NCBI RefSeq assembly: GCF_029542085.1
Contig: NZ_CP107036.1
Span: 496,001 to 560,000, forward strand
Source of the DNA: Sphingobacterium sp. ML3W
GTDB lineage: Bacteria; Bacteroidota; Bacteroidia; Sphingobacteriales; Sphingobacteriaceae
DNA: 64,000 nucleotides
Direction: 5' to 3'
Shown here: positions 17,982-26,423 of the stretch, piece by piece
Position numbering within the stretch: the first letter of the stretch is position 1
Layout: each line of letters opens with the position of its first letter
Position numbers and translations under genes: made by a program
The notes under the pieces: generated by a model
Seen by the model: the letters and a program-made list of their open reading frames with translations, nothing else
The model's database searches: none
Told to the model about the DNA's origin: nothing

Positions 17982-18599
17982 TTAAAATGGAATATTTACA
18001 AAATCCATTTGCAACTTGATACCATAATGCTGCATACTAAACTTATCGAGTTTGCCGATGGAATCAGTGCTCAATTGGATTTTGAGTTTTGGTTTATATT
18101 TAGATGCGGTTTCAATTTTGGTTAATTTCCCCTGATCGTTTAGATCCAAAAAATATCGCTTCCCATCCATTTTGCTTAAAAATTTTCGTGAAGATGAATC
18201 TTGGTATGTAATTGGGTAATTCACTTGTGTTAAGGTCCTAAAGTCTTTAACAAGTGTATTGATGATGATCTTTTTGTTAAGATCCTGCATGATATAGTTG
18301 AGCTGATGCTTATCCTTGGCAATCGTCATGTCAAAGAGTGTATTCCCCAGATCAGAGGTAAGCACAATGCGGTGTTCCTGCTGATTTATTCTTTTAGCCA
18401 CAAACATGCCTGAGAACTCTTTTTTATAAAAGCGGATCGTTGCCCGATAGAGACGTTCATCATTTAGATCTGCAAAATAAGGGTTCTGAATAACTGTATC
18501 CGCTTGTTTGTAATCCTGCTGTGTATGGTTTGGGTAGTATACCTTACAGCCGGTTAGGAGCAATAGGAGCAGTGTACTAAAAGCTAAATGACGCATCAT
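17982..18599 (-). CDS. Outer-membrane lipoprotein, DUF3261-like
   Basis: A protein of about 205 residues. From the ATG at 18599 it has a clean lipoprotein signal (MMRHLAFSTLLLLLLTGCKV, lipobox LLTGC). The remainder is beta-rich and ends in a pattern like the LolA/LolB fold. A lipoprotein of this kind sits beside the LolA-like gene in aryl polyene clusters, where the pair is thought to move the pigment lipid to the outer membrane. The open frame runs 12 codons further upstream, but that start would spoil the signal peptide. It overlaps the LolA-like gene by about 23 nt. Confidence 0.75.
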   Translation of the reverse strand: MMRHLAFSTLLLLLLTGCKVYYPNHTQQDYKQADTVIQNPYFADLNDERLYRATIRFYKKEFSGMFVAKRINQQEHRIVLTSDLGNTLFDMTIAKDKHQLNYIMQDLNKKIIINTLVKDFRTLTQVNYPITYQDSSSRKFLSKMDGKRYFLDLNDQGKLTKIETASKYKPKLKIQLSTDSIGKLDKFSMQHYGIKLQMDFVNIPF

Positions 18600-19209
18600 C
18601 GATGGGTTGATTGATCTGTTTGTTTTTGAAAACAATTTTTGTGTAATCTTTAGATGGTTCTATTAATTGTACTTCAGATACCGTGAGCTGCTGATTATTA
18701 AAATAAAGAATAACTGTCTGTATATAAGTGGACAATTCTTTGGTTTTGGGCGATAATTTCGCAATCCGCTGGTTTTTATTTTTATAAAATGTGATATTGA
18801 AATCATTTGCCGAAAAAAGATCGCCGCTGATACTGCCAATGATCATTTTATTGATTTTCTCAAATTTCTTATTGTTGCCCAGATCCACTTTATTCTTCTT
18901 ACCTTGATCATTTATGAGCACTTTATTGTCTTTGAAAAGAATCCCATATTGAATGGGCTTATTATATTTCCACAATAATTTATTTGGATTTTTTAGGAGC
19001 ATTGATCCGCTGGACGTAATTTCCTTCGACAAAAAATCTAGGTGCTTGTATTGCACAAAGTCTGTTTTTAATGTTTTAATTTTTTGTGCTTCGGCTACTA
19101 CCGTTTGTTTGAAGTTGCTGATCTCAGCATTGGACATGGCTTCTTCTTGCGCTTTTGTGTAAGCAAAATGAAATAAACAAATAATGAGTAGAATGAGCTT
19201 AGTTTTCAT
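18577..19209 (-). CDS. LolA-like periplasmic lipid/lipoprotein carrier
   Basis: A 210-residue secreted protein with a signal peptide ending near residue 20 (FAYTKAQEE). The mature chain has the LolA pattern: a first helix, a TDFVQYKHLDFLSKEIT strand, GSMLLKNPNKLLWKY (compare F..KRP...RW in LolA), then repeated beta strands. It probably carries the aryl polyene lipid, rather than general lipoproteins, through the periplasm from the MMPL exporter to the neighbouring lipoprotein. A housekeeping LolA would be encoded elsewhere. Confidence 0.83.
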   Translation of the reverse strand: MKTKLILLIICLFHFAYTKAQEEAMSNAEISNFKQTVVAEAQKIKTLKTDFVQYKHLDFLSKEITSSGSMLLKNPNKLLWKYNKPIQYGILFKDNKVLINDQGKKNKVDLGNNKKFEKINKMIIGSISGDLFSANDFNITFYKNKNQRIAKLSPKTKELSTYIQTVILYFNNQQLTVSEVQLIEPSKDYTKIVFKNKQINQPIDDASFSF

Positions 19210-19969
19210 ATACTTTTTGATTTAAGAAATCTTCTAAATTTAACGCTTCTAGTTTGTTTGTCTGTAATTCTATCAATAAACTTTTAACAACATGGACCGT
19301 TTTTTGGGATGTATCATGCAACAAAATAATCTTACCGGGACGGAGTCTTTTCTTTATGCGTTTGAAAATTTTATTTTCGTCTCGATTTAGGGTATCCAAA
19401 GAGCGGATACTCCAGCCGATCGATGTCATTGCGCAATAGCCTAGTGCTTTTGCAATATGCGGATTACTGACGCCAAATGGCGGTCTATACAGCAATGCTT
19501 TCTTTCCTGTGATTTTCTCAATCGCCTGATTTGCATGTTTCATTTCAACAGCAACGCTGTCACTAGAAAAGAAACCGATCGAATTAGGATGATTCATACT
19601 ATGGTTGGCGATAACATGTCCCTGCATAACAATTTGTTTTGCTATTTCGGGATATTTGAGTACCTGCGAGCCGATACAAAAAAAACTGGCTTTGACACCG
19701 TACTGATCTAATAAACCCAGAATTTCCAGCGTATAGGGGCTAGGACCATCATCAAAGGTGATGGCGATTTGATTCGTACTTGTCTTACGGTCACAGGTGG
19801 AGTGCATAAAGAAATTCAACCGGAGGTCAAAAGCCCCCCAGGATAATGTGCCGATATATAGTAGCAATACAACAAGGAATGGATAATAGAGCTGATATTC
19901 TTTCCATAGTAATATTGCAATTAAAAGTAGTGCAATGCATCCGTATGTTGTATTTCTAAAATTTAGCAT
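19199..19969 (-). CDS. NodB-type polysaccharide deacetylase inside the pigment cluster
   Basis: A 256-residue protein with two N-terminal membrane helices (residues 5-50), then a complete NodB domain: AITFDDGPSPYT (catalytic Asp and metal Asp), HVIANHSMNHPN (His pair), LYRPPFGVSNPH and the late ILLHDTS. All catalytic residues are present. It may remove an N-acetyl group from the sugar or amino-sugar head added by the GT2 protein; this is inference from context. It overlaps the next gene by 11 nt and the previous by 7 nt. Confidence 0.87.
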   Translation of the reverse strand: MLNFRNTTYGCIALLLIAILLWKEYQLYYPFLVVLLLYIGTLSWGAFDLRLNFFMHSTCDRKTSTNQIAITFDDGPSPYTLEILGLLDQYGVKASFFCIGSQVLKYPEIAKQIVMQGHVIANHSMNHPNSIGFFSSDSVAVEMKHANQAIEKITGKKALLYRPPFGVSNPHIAKALGYCAMTSIGWSIRSLDTLNRDENKIFKRIKKRLRPGKIILLHDTSQKTVHVVKSLLIELQTNKLEALNLEDFLNQKVYEN

Positions 19970-20952
19970 CTTGATAACAGCATTAAACTGTTTTGTTCTC
20001 CAAAATTACAGATAAGAATATTTCGATCATGTTGTATTTTACCTTCATTTAGACTGATCGATGTTGAGAAGGTTTGATCGTTCAGTCGTTTTAAAGCCAG
20101 ATCAAAAGCAAACACAATGTCGGTGTCGAATATTCCGGTTTGAGAATTATACTTTATTTTGTTGATTTTCTCCAATATTGGTGATCCGGTGCTAAAGGGG
20201 GCTTCTACTGTTGTTGAACTATAGATAATGGTATCTATTTGATTTATAGTCAGCTGGTTTCTTTTAATGAATTCGCCGATTTGTTTTTCCGATGAGTGAT
20301 CAGCAGTATTACGATAGATGTCGATATCCTTTAATTCGCCGAGGGTGTGGCTGTCTTTTTGATTGGAAAATACAAAGAAACCAGCACCTTCAGTTTGAAT
20401 GTCGTTTGTATCGTTTATCTGATCTCTGTCGATTGCATTGTTTATTTCAATACTAATATCTGAAAGCTCGTCAACGGCACCGACCAATAGCGAGATGTGT
20501 TCATTCATTGTAAGCTGGATATAGGCGTCTAATGCGGCGGATTCAAAGGATATTCGACCTTGAGAATAGGTCATATTATAACCTGAATTTTTGGTCAGTA
20601 ATGCAATTTGCCCTGCGACGGTATTATGAGTAGACTGGATAAAGGCCGTAGGAGATAAGAAATCCTCTTTTTGTTCAATGATCGCTTTTAGAAATTTGTC
20701 AGAGTCAACCAGGCAACCTTTACCTGTACCGACCAATATACCATCAGGATTGGGGCAGTCCGCTTGCCGCATCGCTTCCATCCCGCAGATAATGCCCATT
20801 TTTACGGCCTTGGACATGCGTCTTGTGGCAGCAGGGGGGACTAGCTCGCTATCTATTTTTGGTAAGTTGATCTTTATCCACTGTTCTGTAGTATCCAGCT
20901 GAGCTGAGTTAATGACAGCGACGCTGCTACCATTAATATAAACTTTCTGCAT
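19963..20952 (-). CDS. Chain-length-factor-like ketosynthase (KS-beta)
   Basis: A 329-residue thiolase-fold protein with the GTGKGCLVDSDKF and PTAFIQSTHNTVAGQIA blocks of the ketosynthase family. The active-site cysteine is replaced by glutamine: the elbow reads TYSQGRISFES with Gln131. That substitution is the mark of chain-length factors in type II polyketide synthases. It is shorter than a normal KS, and the C-terminal histidine motifs are lacking. It likely pairs with the KS encoded immediately upstream (20933-22126) to set polyene length, as ApeC does with ApeO. The two genes overlap by 20 nt. Confidence 0.85.
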   Translation of the reverse strand: MQKVYINGSSVAVINSAQLDTTEQWIKINLPKIDSELVPPAATRRMSKAVKMGIICGMEAMRQADCPNPDGILVGTGKGCLVDSDKFLKAIIEQKEDFLSPTAFIQSTHNTVAGQIALLTKNSGYNMTYSQGRISFESAALDAYIQLTMNEHISLLVGAVDELSDISIEINNAIDRDQINDTNDIQTEGAGFFVFSNQKDSHTLGELKDIDIYRNTADHSSEKQIGEFIKRNQLTINQIDTIIYSSTTVEAPFSTGSPILEKINKIKYNSQTGIFDTDIVFAFDLALKRLNDQTFSTSISLNEGKIQHDRNILICNFGEQNSLMLLSRC

Positions 20953-22126
20953 CGGAAAAAATTAAAGTTGAGCAATTTCCGCCAAATCCAAAAGAGTTGC
21001 TGAGGACATGTTTGATGGAGGATGATCGATGATCGGTTACTGGCTGTAGTGCAGGTTGTTCCATTGCTGTTTCAAACCTTAAATTGGCAAAAGCCAATTG
21101 ATGCTGGATTGCCAGTAAGGCATAAATCGCCTCTATACCAGCGGCGGCCCCTAATGTATGGCCTGTATAAGCTTTTGTTGAACTAAAAGAAGGAACATTG
21201 TCCCCGAATATACGCTGTATGGCAATCGCCTCAGTTCGGTCATTATTTTCTGTTGCTGTTCCATGTGCATTGATATAATCAATTGCGTCAGGAGCCAACC
21301 GGCTTATTGTTAAAGCTTCTTTCATCGCCAAATAAGCCCCTTCACCGCTGTCTGAGGTAGCTGTTTGATGAAAAGCATCATTCGCATTGGCGAATCCCGT
21401 AAGGTAACCTAATATAGGCTTAGGTATTTTTTCTAGTGCTTTAGCAGACTCTAGTACCAGAAAGCCTGCACCTTCACCGAGGTTTAATCCGTTTCTATTC
21501 TGGTCGAATGGTCGATTAGGCTTGTCAGATAGGAGCATCAAGCTGTCAAATCCATTGATTGTAAACCGCGATAAAGCATCTGAACCGCCAACCAAAACAC
21601 GTTCTGCACGACCTGAAAGTAATAAACGGGCTCCAAAACTAATCGCATTGGCCGCCGAAGAACATGCTGTGCTGATCGCTGTAGCAAATCCATTACCACC
21701 CAGTAATTTTGAAAGCGCAGACGCCGAATCTCCCACATCTCTTCTCTGTATGAGCGTTCTATCGCCATTTAAATGTGGAAAGTATTGTTCGAAAATATCC
21801 ATTCCGGCGACAGATGTGCCCATAATAACGGGTATATTTCCTAGATCTGTTATCGCTGCTTGTGTCAGGGCTTCCTTGGCAGCAATGGCGGCCAATAAAC
21901 TTGTGCGTGAGCTGTATTTCGGAACGGTAGTTCCCAACTTTTCTACTAGCTCCTGGTTTGTCCAAGGGACTTCACCAACAAGGGTGCCCGCTTGATGTTT
22001 TCCCGCAATATGCTGAAGTGGTTTAATACCATGCTGTTTCCGGAGTAATGAATGATAGTTTTGCGCTACGTCATCTCCGATAGCGGTAATCATTCCCATT
22101 CCGGTAACAGCAATCGCATTATTCAT
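20933..22126 (-). CDS. 3-oxoacyl-ACP synthase (KS-alpha, FabF-like)
   Basis: A 397-residue condensing enzyme with a complete catalytic triad: Cys155 in STACSSAANA, His in INAHGTATENND and His in YTGHTLGAAAG. It ends with the usual SNSFGFGGNCS. It would extend the aryl-primed chain with malonyl-ACP. It is adjacent to and overlapping the Cys-to-Gln partner, which suggests that they form a KS:CLF heterodimer. It is preceded closely by an acyl carrier protein gene. Confidence 0.92.
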   Translation of the reverse strand: MNNAIAVTGMGMITAIGDDVAQNYHSLLRKQHGIKPLQHIAGKHQAGTLVGEVPWTNQELVEKLGTTVPKYSSRTSLLAAIAAKEALTQAAITDLGNIPVIMGTSVAGMDIFEQYFPHLNGDRTLIQRRDVGDSASALSKLLGGNGFATAISTACSSAANAISFGARLLLSGRAERVLVGGSDALSRFTINGFDSLMLLSDKPNRPFDQNRNGLNLGEGAGFLVLESAKALEKIPKPILGYLTGFANANDAFHQTATSDSGEGAYLAMKEALTISRLAPDAIDYINAHGTATENNDRTEAIAIQRIFGDNVPSFSSTKAYTGHTLGAAAGIEAIYALLAIQHQLAFANLRFETAMEQPALQPVTDHRSSSIKHVLSNSFGFGGNCSTLIFSDAESLY

Positions 22127-22129
22127 GGG

Positions 22130-22387
22130 TTATTTTGTTCTATTTTCTGAAATATAGTGGGCAAGGGTGTCAATGGACTGAAAAATTGTCTTTCCAACTT
22201 TTGGATCAGTCACTTTGATGCCATAATCTTTATCCAATAACACGGTTAATTCCAATGCATCGATCGAATCGAGCCCAAGGCCATCTCCAAACAGAGGAGC
22301 ATCGTTTTCAATGTCTTCTACCGCAATCTCTTCCAGATTTAATGCTTCTATTATCTTTGCTTTTAATTCAGATTTCAATTCTTCCAT
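22130..22387 (-). CDS. Acyl carrier protein
   Basis: An 85-residue acidic helical protein with the phosphopantetheine site GLDSIDALEL; the modified serine is Ser41. It carries the growing polyene chain. A second carrier, at 26178-26414, serves the same cluster, and the two share only the core motif. The gene lies 4 nt from the KS-alpha gene. Confidence 0.93.
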   Translation of the reverse strand: MEELKSELKAKIIEALNLEEIAVEDIENDAPLFGDGLGLDSIDALELTVLLDKDYGIKVTDPKVGKTIFQSIDTLAHYISENRTK

Positions 22388-22391
22388 TCCT

Positions 22392-22991
22392 TTATAACAT
22401 TAATTGTCTTACGACGTTTAAATCATGCGCTAAATTGCCTGTTTTTTCCACAAGATACAAAACCAATTTATAGTTTTCTTCCAAATATTCTACCCAACCG
22501 CACATTACTTTTTCTGCTCTATTGCTGTTTAAAAGGTAATTGCAGTAGTTTACTGTGAGTTGGCTATCAAACTGCTCCGAAACAAAAAATATATTCTCCG
22601 TTTGCAGATGATGTCGAATCGCAATCTCACCGATACAGACATTTGGTAAAGTGTAAACAAAAATTGCAGGACTTGGGTAGTATTGTTCCGTGTTGCTGAT
22701 CGTATGTACATGCTTTAAATCTGTATCGTAGCTGCTGGAACGATTTGATAACACGATGGCAATATTTTTGGAAAGCTCCTCTTTTAGCAATAGCTCAGCA
22801 CCAAGCCAGGCTAATTTGCTAAGATTATCCATTTTAAAAAACTTGGGATAAGTCGTTCCCAGCGAATAATAAAACGCCTTCGAAAAGATGGAAAATTCCG
22901 TTGATATTTCTGCTGACAAGGGTTGACCATTGTAAAGTACACCATGATGATCAATACGACAGTGCTTGCTGATATGATATTTACGTTCCAT
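22392..22991 (-). CDS. Short ketosynthase-like protein
   Basis: A 199-residue protein resembling an internal slice of the ketosynthase fold: SNRSSSYDTDLKHVHT, then YYPSPAIFVYTLPNVCIGEIAI, a block seen in KS proteins just before the nucleophile. The nucleophile Cys and both catalytic His are absent, so it is not an active condensing enzyme. It may be a structural partner or decoy subunit. It sits between a complete KS and the ACP with spacings of 0 and 4 nt, so it is evidently maintained and not a random fragment. Confidence 0.75.
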   Translation of the reverse strand: MERKYHISKHCRIDHHGVLYNGQPLSAEISTEFSIFSKAFYYSLGTTYPKFFKMDNLSKLAWLGAELLLKEELSKNIAIVLSNRSSSYDTDLKHVHTISNTEQYYPSPAIFVYTLPNVCIGEIAIRHHLQTENIFFVSEQFDSQLTVNYCNYLLNSNRAEKVMCGWVEYLEENYKLVLYLVEKTGNLAHDLNVVRQLML

Positions 22992-24146
22992 CTATAAGAT
23001 CTCCTTCTCAAACAGTATTGCCGTATTGGTGCCCGCAAATCCAGATGCTGTTTTCAGGCAGCGGGAGAGTGGCTTGTGAATTGTTTCTGTGATCACCGCC
23101 AGCGGCAATGAGGTTCCCTGTTTTTGATAACCTAAACTGGGTAATAATATATTATTTCGTAAACACTCCAGGGAGAGAATGGTTTCTATGAGTCCAGCAG
23201 TACCCAATGTATGTCCAAAATAGCCTTTCAGGCTATTGATCGGTTTGTCGGCCAGTTTCGTACGATGCAGTGCTATGGCCTCCATTTCATCATTATATAC
23301 TGTGGCGGTTCCGTGGGCGCAGATAAAATCGACCGCTTCCGGCAAGGTAGCGGCTTCGGCTAAAGCTCGTTCTATGCTACACTTCAGACCTTCTCCTGTA
23401 CGTGAGGGACCAGAAATATGGTTTGCGTCATTGATTGAGGCTTCTCCAGCGACATAGAATTGTCGCTTTTGGCCTGGAATTGGTTGTTTGCTGATATAGA
23501 GCGCTGCTGCCGCTTCACCTAGATTCAAGCCTTTTCGGTCTTCATCATAGGGTCTGCAAATCCCATCACTGAGTGCCTGAAACGATCGGAATCCCGAAAG
23601 GACAAATTCGCTCACCAAATCGGAGGCAACAATGACAGCATCTTTGCAATAATCCATCTGGATAAGTCGTTTAGCCGTTGAAATAGCCTGTAGACCCGAG
23701 ACACAGGCATTACTGATAACGATAGGGCTACGTTTAAAGCCAAATAGGTATGCTATCCGCTGTGCGAGTGCAGGGAGGCTAGCAGCTACACCATCCTTAT
23801 CTTTGCCATCACATTGGGCAATATTACCTTTTGTTGTGGAAATGATCAATTCGGTCTCCGTAGTAATATCAAGGTTTCTGACTATTGGTAACAGCGCCGA
23901 AATCATCAGTTTTTCCAGCTTTGTGAACCTGAAAGCTTCAGCTAATTTTATATCCTGTAGTTGCGCTGTGAAGTAGCTGTCGAGTTCATCCCTGGCAATT
24001 ATAGCAGCATAAGTATTGGGAATTTCGCCGATTGGTTCTTGAAGAGTAATACCTGATTTCCCCTCGAGAACAGCGCTCCATGTGTCTTCAAGCGTACAAC
24101 CCAAGGGGGATATGCAATTGTAAGGGCCTATATATACCTTTCTCAT
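22992..24146 (-). CDS. 3-oxoacyl-ACP synthase (third complete KS)
   Basis: A 384-residue condensing enzyme, using the ATG at 24146 that overlaps the upstream stop by 4 nt (ATGA); the open frame runs ten codons further. The nucleophile is Cys148 in VISNACVSGLQA, with His in ICAHGTATVYND and YFGHTLGTAGL. It is more diverged than the other ketosynthases in the cluster (ACVS in place of ACAS/ACSS). It may catalyse the first condensation with the aryl starter or extend an accessory acyl chain, as proposed for ApeR-type enzymes. Confidence 0.9.
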   Translation of the reverse strand: MRKVYIGPYNCISPLGCTLEDTWSAVLEGKSGITLQEPIGEIPNTYAAIIARDELDSYFTAQLQDIKLAEAFRFTKLEKLMISALLPIVRNLDITTETELIISTTKGNIAQCDGKDKDGVAASLPALAQRIAYLFGFKRSPIVISNACVSGLQAISTAKRLIQMDYCKDAVIVASDLVSEFVLSGFRSFQALSDGICRPYDEDRKGLNLGEAAAALYISKQPIPGQKRQFYVAGEASINDANHISGPSRTGEGLKCSIERALAEAATLPEAVDFICAHGTATVYNDEMEAIALHRTKLADKPINSLKGYFGHTLGTAGLIETILSLECLRNNILLPSLGYQKQGTSLPLAVITETIHKPLSRCLKTASGFAGTNTAILFEKEIL

Positions 24147-24592
24147 CTGTTGGAAAAATGGAGCGAGTTTTTCCACTGTTGAAAAAATTCTGGGAGATAC
24201 AACTGCAGGTTTCCGGATGCATCCAAAAAAACCTGGATTGTTTCGCCTAAACAGACAATCTGATTGTCATCGTTTAAAATGCGGTAACGGTAGATTATTT
24301 TTGCCGCTTTGCAATCAACCAAGCAGGTTTCAATGCGTGCATGTTCGCCATACCGTAAAGGCAATTTGTGCTCGCAGGTGCTTTTCACAATAGGCGTGGT
24401 ATAGCCCTGCTGATGAATGTCCAGATAAGTCAATCCATGTTCGATTCCGAAGGATTCTCTGCCATCTTCAAAATAACTGATATAATGACCATGCCATACT
24501 ATTCCTAACGAATCGACTTCATTAAAACGTATACGTAAAGGACTTGTCCAGCTGACCTGATTAACTGGTTCTGGTAATTTGTTTTTTGCCAT
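24143..24592 (-). CDS. Hotdog acyl-CoA/ACP thioesterase (4HBT-like)
   Basis: A 149-residue hotdog protein of the 4-hydroxybenzoyl-CoA thioesterase type. The signature VDSLGIVWHGHYISYFEDGRE at about residues 27-47 holds the catalytic Asp and following His/Tyr pattern of the YbgC family. In aryl polyene clusters such a protein (ApeK-like) is thought to release or proofread acyl chains. It is translationally coupled to the KS gene downstream and lies 2 nt from the dehydratase gene upstream. Confidence 0.87.
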   Translation of the reverse strand: MAKNKLPEPVNQVSWTSPLRIRFNEVDSLGIVWHGHYISYFEDGRESFGIEHGLTYLDIHQQGYTTPIVKSTCEHKLPLRYGEHARIETCLVDCKAAKIIYRYRILNDDNQIVCLGETIQVFLDASGNLQLYLPEFFQQWKNSLHFSNR

Positions 24593-24594
24593 AG

Positions 24595-25032
24595 TTAAGA
24601 CGCTATTACACTTTTTATCTCGGCATAGGCGATGCGTCTATCTCCGATGAAGGTCTCTACTGAGACAAGTGTGACTCCCATAAATTCCTGCAATATTGTA
24701 GCGTTGGTCGATATATCTTCACCAACCATCGGAAAATAATCAATAGCAATACTTTTTATTGTACCGAGGTAACCGATTGGAGCAGCCTTTTGCTGGATAT
24801 AGAAACTGTAACCAGTATGTAGAGCAATGGATTGGGCCATATGTTCTAAAATACCAGCTTCGAGGAATATCCTATCTTCAACAAAAATATTATCTTCCTG
24901 AATAGTTAAGCCAGCTTGCACGGTAGTGTCCGTAAAATCATATAAGGTGTCAATCATTATCATAGGAGCTCGATGCGGAAGCAATTCCTGCAATAATATG
25001 CTATCGGTTATTGGAAATGGGCTTGCTGTCAT
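24595..25032 (-). CDS. Hotdog 3-hydroxyacyl-ACP dehydratase, ApeP-type
   Basis: A 145-residue hotdog protein with the ApeP/FabA-like signature LLPHRAPMIMIDTL near residue 17 and FLEAGILEHMAQSIALHTG, where Glu and Gln are on the central helix. It complements the FabZ-like partner at 17548-17925, which has the His but Gln in place of Glu. A mixed dehydratase pair is known from the E. coli aryl polyene system. It is the first gene of the second minus-strand transcription unit, with a TACCTTTG box 18 bp upstream. Confidence 0.85.
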   Translation of the reverse strand: MTASPFPITDSILLQELLPHRAPMIMIDTLYDFTDTTVQAGLTIQEDNIFVEDRIFLEAGILEHMAQSIALHTGYSFYIQQKAAPIGYLGTIKSIAIDYFPMVGEDISTNATILQEFMGVTLVSVETFIGDRRIAYAEIKSVIAS

Positions 25033-25049
25033 TTATATTAAAGTTGCAC

Positions 25050-25057
25050 CAAAGGTA
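25050..25057 (-). promoter_or_regulatory. -7 box for the internal pigment operon
   Basis: Minus-strand TACCTTTG fits TAnnTTTG exactly and is identical to the serC box. No well-spaced -33 TTG is visible: the nearest TTTG is only 12 bp upstream. It would start a transcript from the ApeP-type gene down to 8297. Confidence 0.5.
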
Positions 25058-25161
25058 GTAATTTAAAGACAAAATCAGGGATTACGGAAGCTTCAAAATT
25101 GCTTGTAAGGCATTATAATGGATGAAATGCGGCTTAGAGAGGGATATTTGGTGTTAATTTT

Positions 25162-25185
25162 TACTGTAATAGTTTTTTTACAGTA
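25162..25185. repeat. Inverted repeat in the break between the two pigment operons
   Basis: TACTGTAA (25162-25169) and TTACAGTA (25178-25185) are exact reverse complements around an 8-nt T-rich loop. It could be an operator or a weak transcript-end hairpin. No T-run follows on the minus strand. Confidence 0.5.
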
Positions 25186-25281
25186 GTTGCAAATTACGCT
25201 GTGCTTTTTGAAAGCGTGTAACTTTTAATCATTACTTTTTTTTGTTCGATAGAATAAATAATATGCTGGTGGATAGCGGAT

Positions 25282-26163
25282 TTATTTGGAATAATCTTTC
25301 CAAAAATCAAAAAAATTAAACCATTGAAGTGGATGTTTTTTTATCATAGTTGAAAGGGATTCGCAATAGAATTGTAGCAGACCTTGGGCGTCACGGTGCC
25401 TGATTTCAACTTCCCACGCATATAAGTGATAGTGAAGATTGGGCTCTTTCATAACATATACGAAAATAACAGGTACTTTAAGTCTGGAGGCAATCAAAAA
25501 AGGTCCCGCCGGAAATTGGGTCTCTTTCCCAAGCAACTGAGCGCGGAGTGTTTTGGTTCCTTCCATATAGCGATCACCAGTAAAGACAATCAATTCGTTA
25601 TTGGTCAGTGCCTCATTTATTGCAAAAACATGGGAGAGGTCTTCTTGGATAACAATGAATTTTATGGAAGATTTGCGGGCTACTTTTGATAGATAGGCTC
25701 TGATTGCTTGATGTTCCCGATCTGAAATTACCAGGTTGATCCGGTTTTCAATATTAATATCTTCCAGAAAATAGGATGCAATTTCAAAGTTACCGATATG
25801 GGCTGAGAGCAGGATACCACCATTTTTCCTTTCCAATGCGGATTTTAATATATCTATCCCATCAAATTCATAAGTGAATTTGTTGCGCATTCCGGCAGAG
25901 ATCGCGGTTTTGTCAATAAGTACTTTACCGAATGTGAAGTAACTTCTGTAGAAACCAATAACTGTTGCCCCAAGGGAATATCGGAGACGATATCTTAAAT
26001 AATAGTACAACGATCGATTGCTATTCCAGGCCGTTATAAAATAATAAAAAGCCACGAATACCAACAGCAGATATGCTGTGCGGATTCCCAGCTTTTGAAT
26101 ACAGAAGACAAAAATTCTATATCCTAAGACACTACCTTTGGATTGTCCTTTCCAGTGGCTCAT
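25282..26163 (-). CDS. LpxL/HtrB-like lysophospholipid acyltransferase
   Basis: A 293-residue inner-membrane acyltransferase with an N-terminal membrane helix (about residues 28-46). The catalytic motif is HIGNFE in GGILLSAHIGNFEIASYFL, followed later by the VFTGDRYMEGTK and FPAGPFLIASRLKVPVIFV blocks. LpxL enzymes transfer acyl chains from ACP to a lipid. Here it likely esterifies the polyene acyl group, or a second fatty acid, onto the lipid anchor. It is the last gene of the upstream transcription unit, directly after an ACP gene. Confidence 0.88.
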   Translation of the reverse strand: MSHWKGQSKGSVLGYRIFVFCIQKLGIRTAYLLLVFVAFYYFITAWNSNRSLYYYLRYRLRYSLGATVIGFYRSYFTFGKVLIDKTAISAGMRNKFTYEFDGIDILKSALERKNGGILLSAHIGNFEIASYFLEDINIENRINLVISDREHQAIRAYLSKVARKSSIKFIVIQEDLSHVFAINEALTNNELIVFTGDRYMEGTKTLRAQLLGKETQFPAGPFLIASRLKVPVIFVYVMKEPNLHYHLYAWEVEIRHRDAQGLLQFYCESLSTMIKKHPLQWFNFFDFWKDYSK

Positions 26164-26177
26164 CAGTAAAGTTTGGC

Positions 26178-26414
26178 TTAGTTTTCACCGGTTTTACGTT
26201 TTAAAAGATCATAAAAGTCTTGAAAGGTTTGAATGTTCGCAAAATCTGATTCTACTAATTTAACACCAAAATTGGACTCAATGATAACGACAAGATCGAC
26301 GTAGTCCAAACTATCTAGATTTAAAGTGTCTTTTAAATTTAGATTCGGCTGAATTACGTCAACATCCACCTCAAACTCATCAACAAGTATTTCGTTAATC
26401 TTTTCAGAAATCAT
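26178..26414 (-). CDS. Acyl carrier protein (second)
   Basis: A 78-residue carrier with phosphopantetheine site LNLDSLDYVDL; the modified serine is Ser35. It lies between the FabB-like KS and the LpxL-like acyltransferase. That position suggests it supplies acyl chains to these two enzymes, while the ACP at 22130 serves the KS:CLF pair. The assignment of roles is inference. Confidence 0.93.
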   Translation of the reverse strand: MISEKINEILVDEFEVDVDVIQPNLNLKDTLNLDSLDYVDLVVIIESNFGVKLVESDFANIQTFQDFYDLLKRKTGEN

Positions 26415-26423
26415 TTTTATAAG

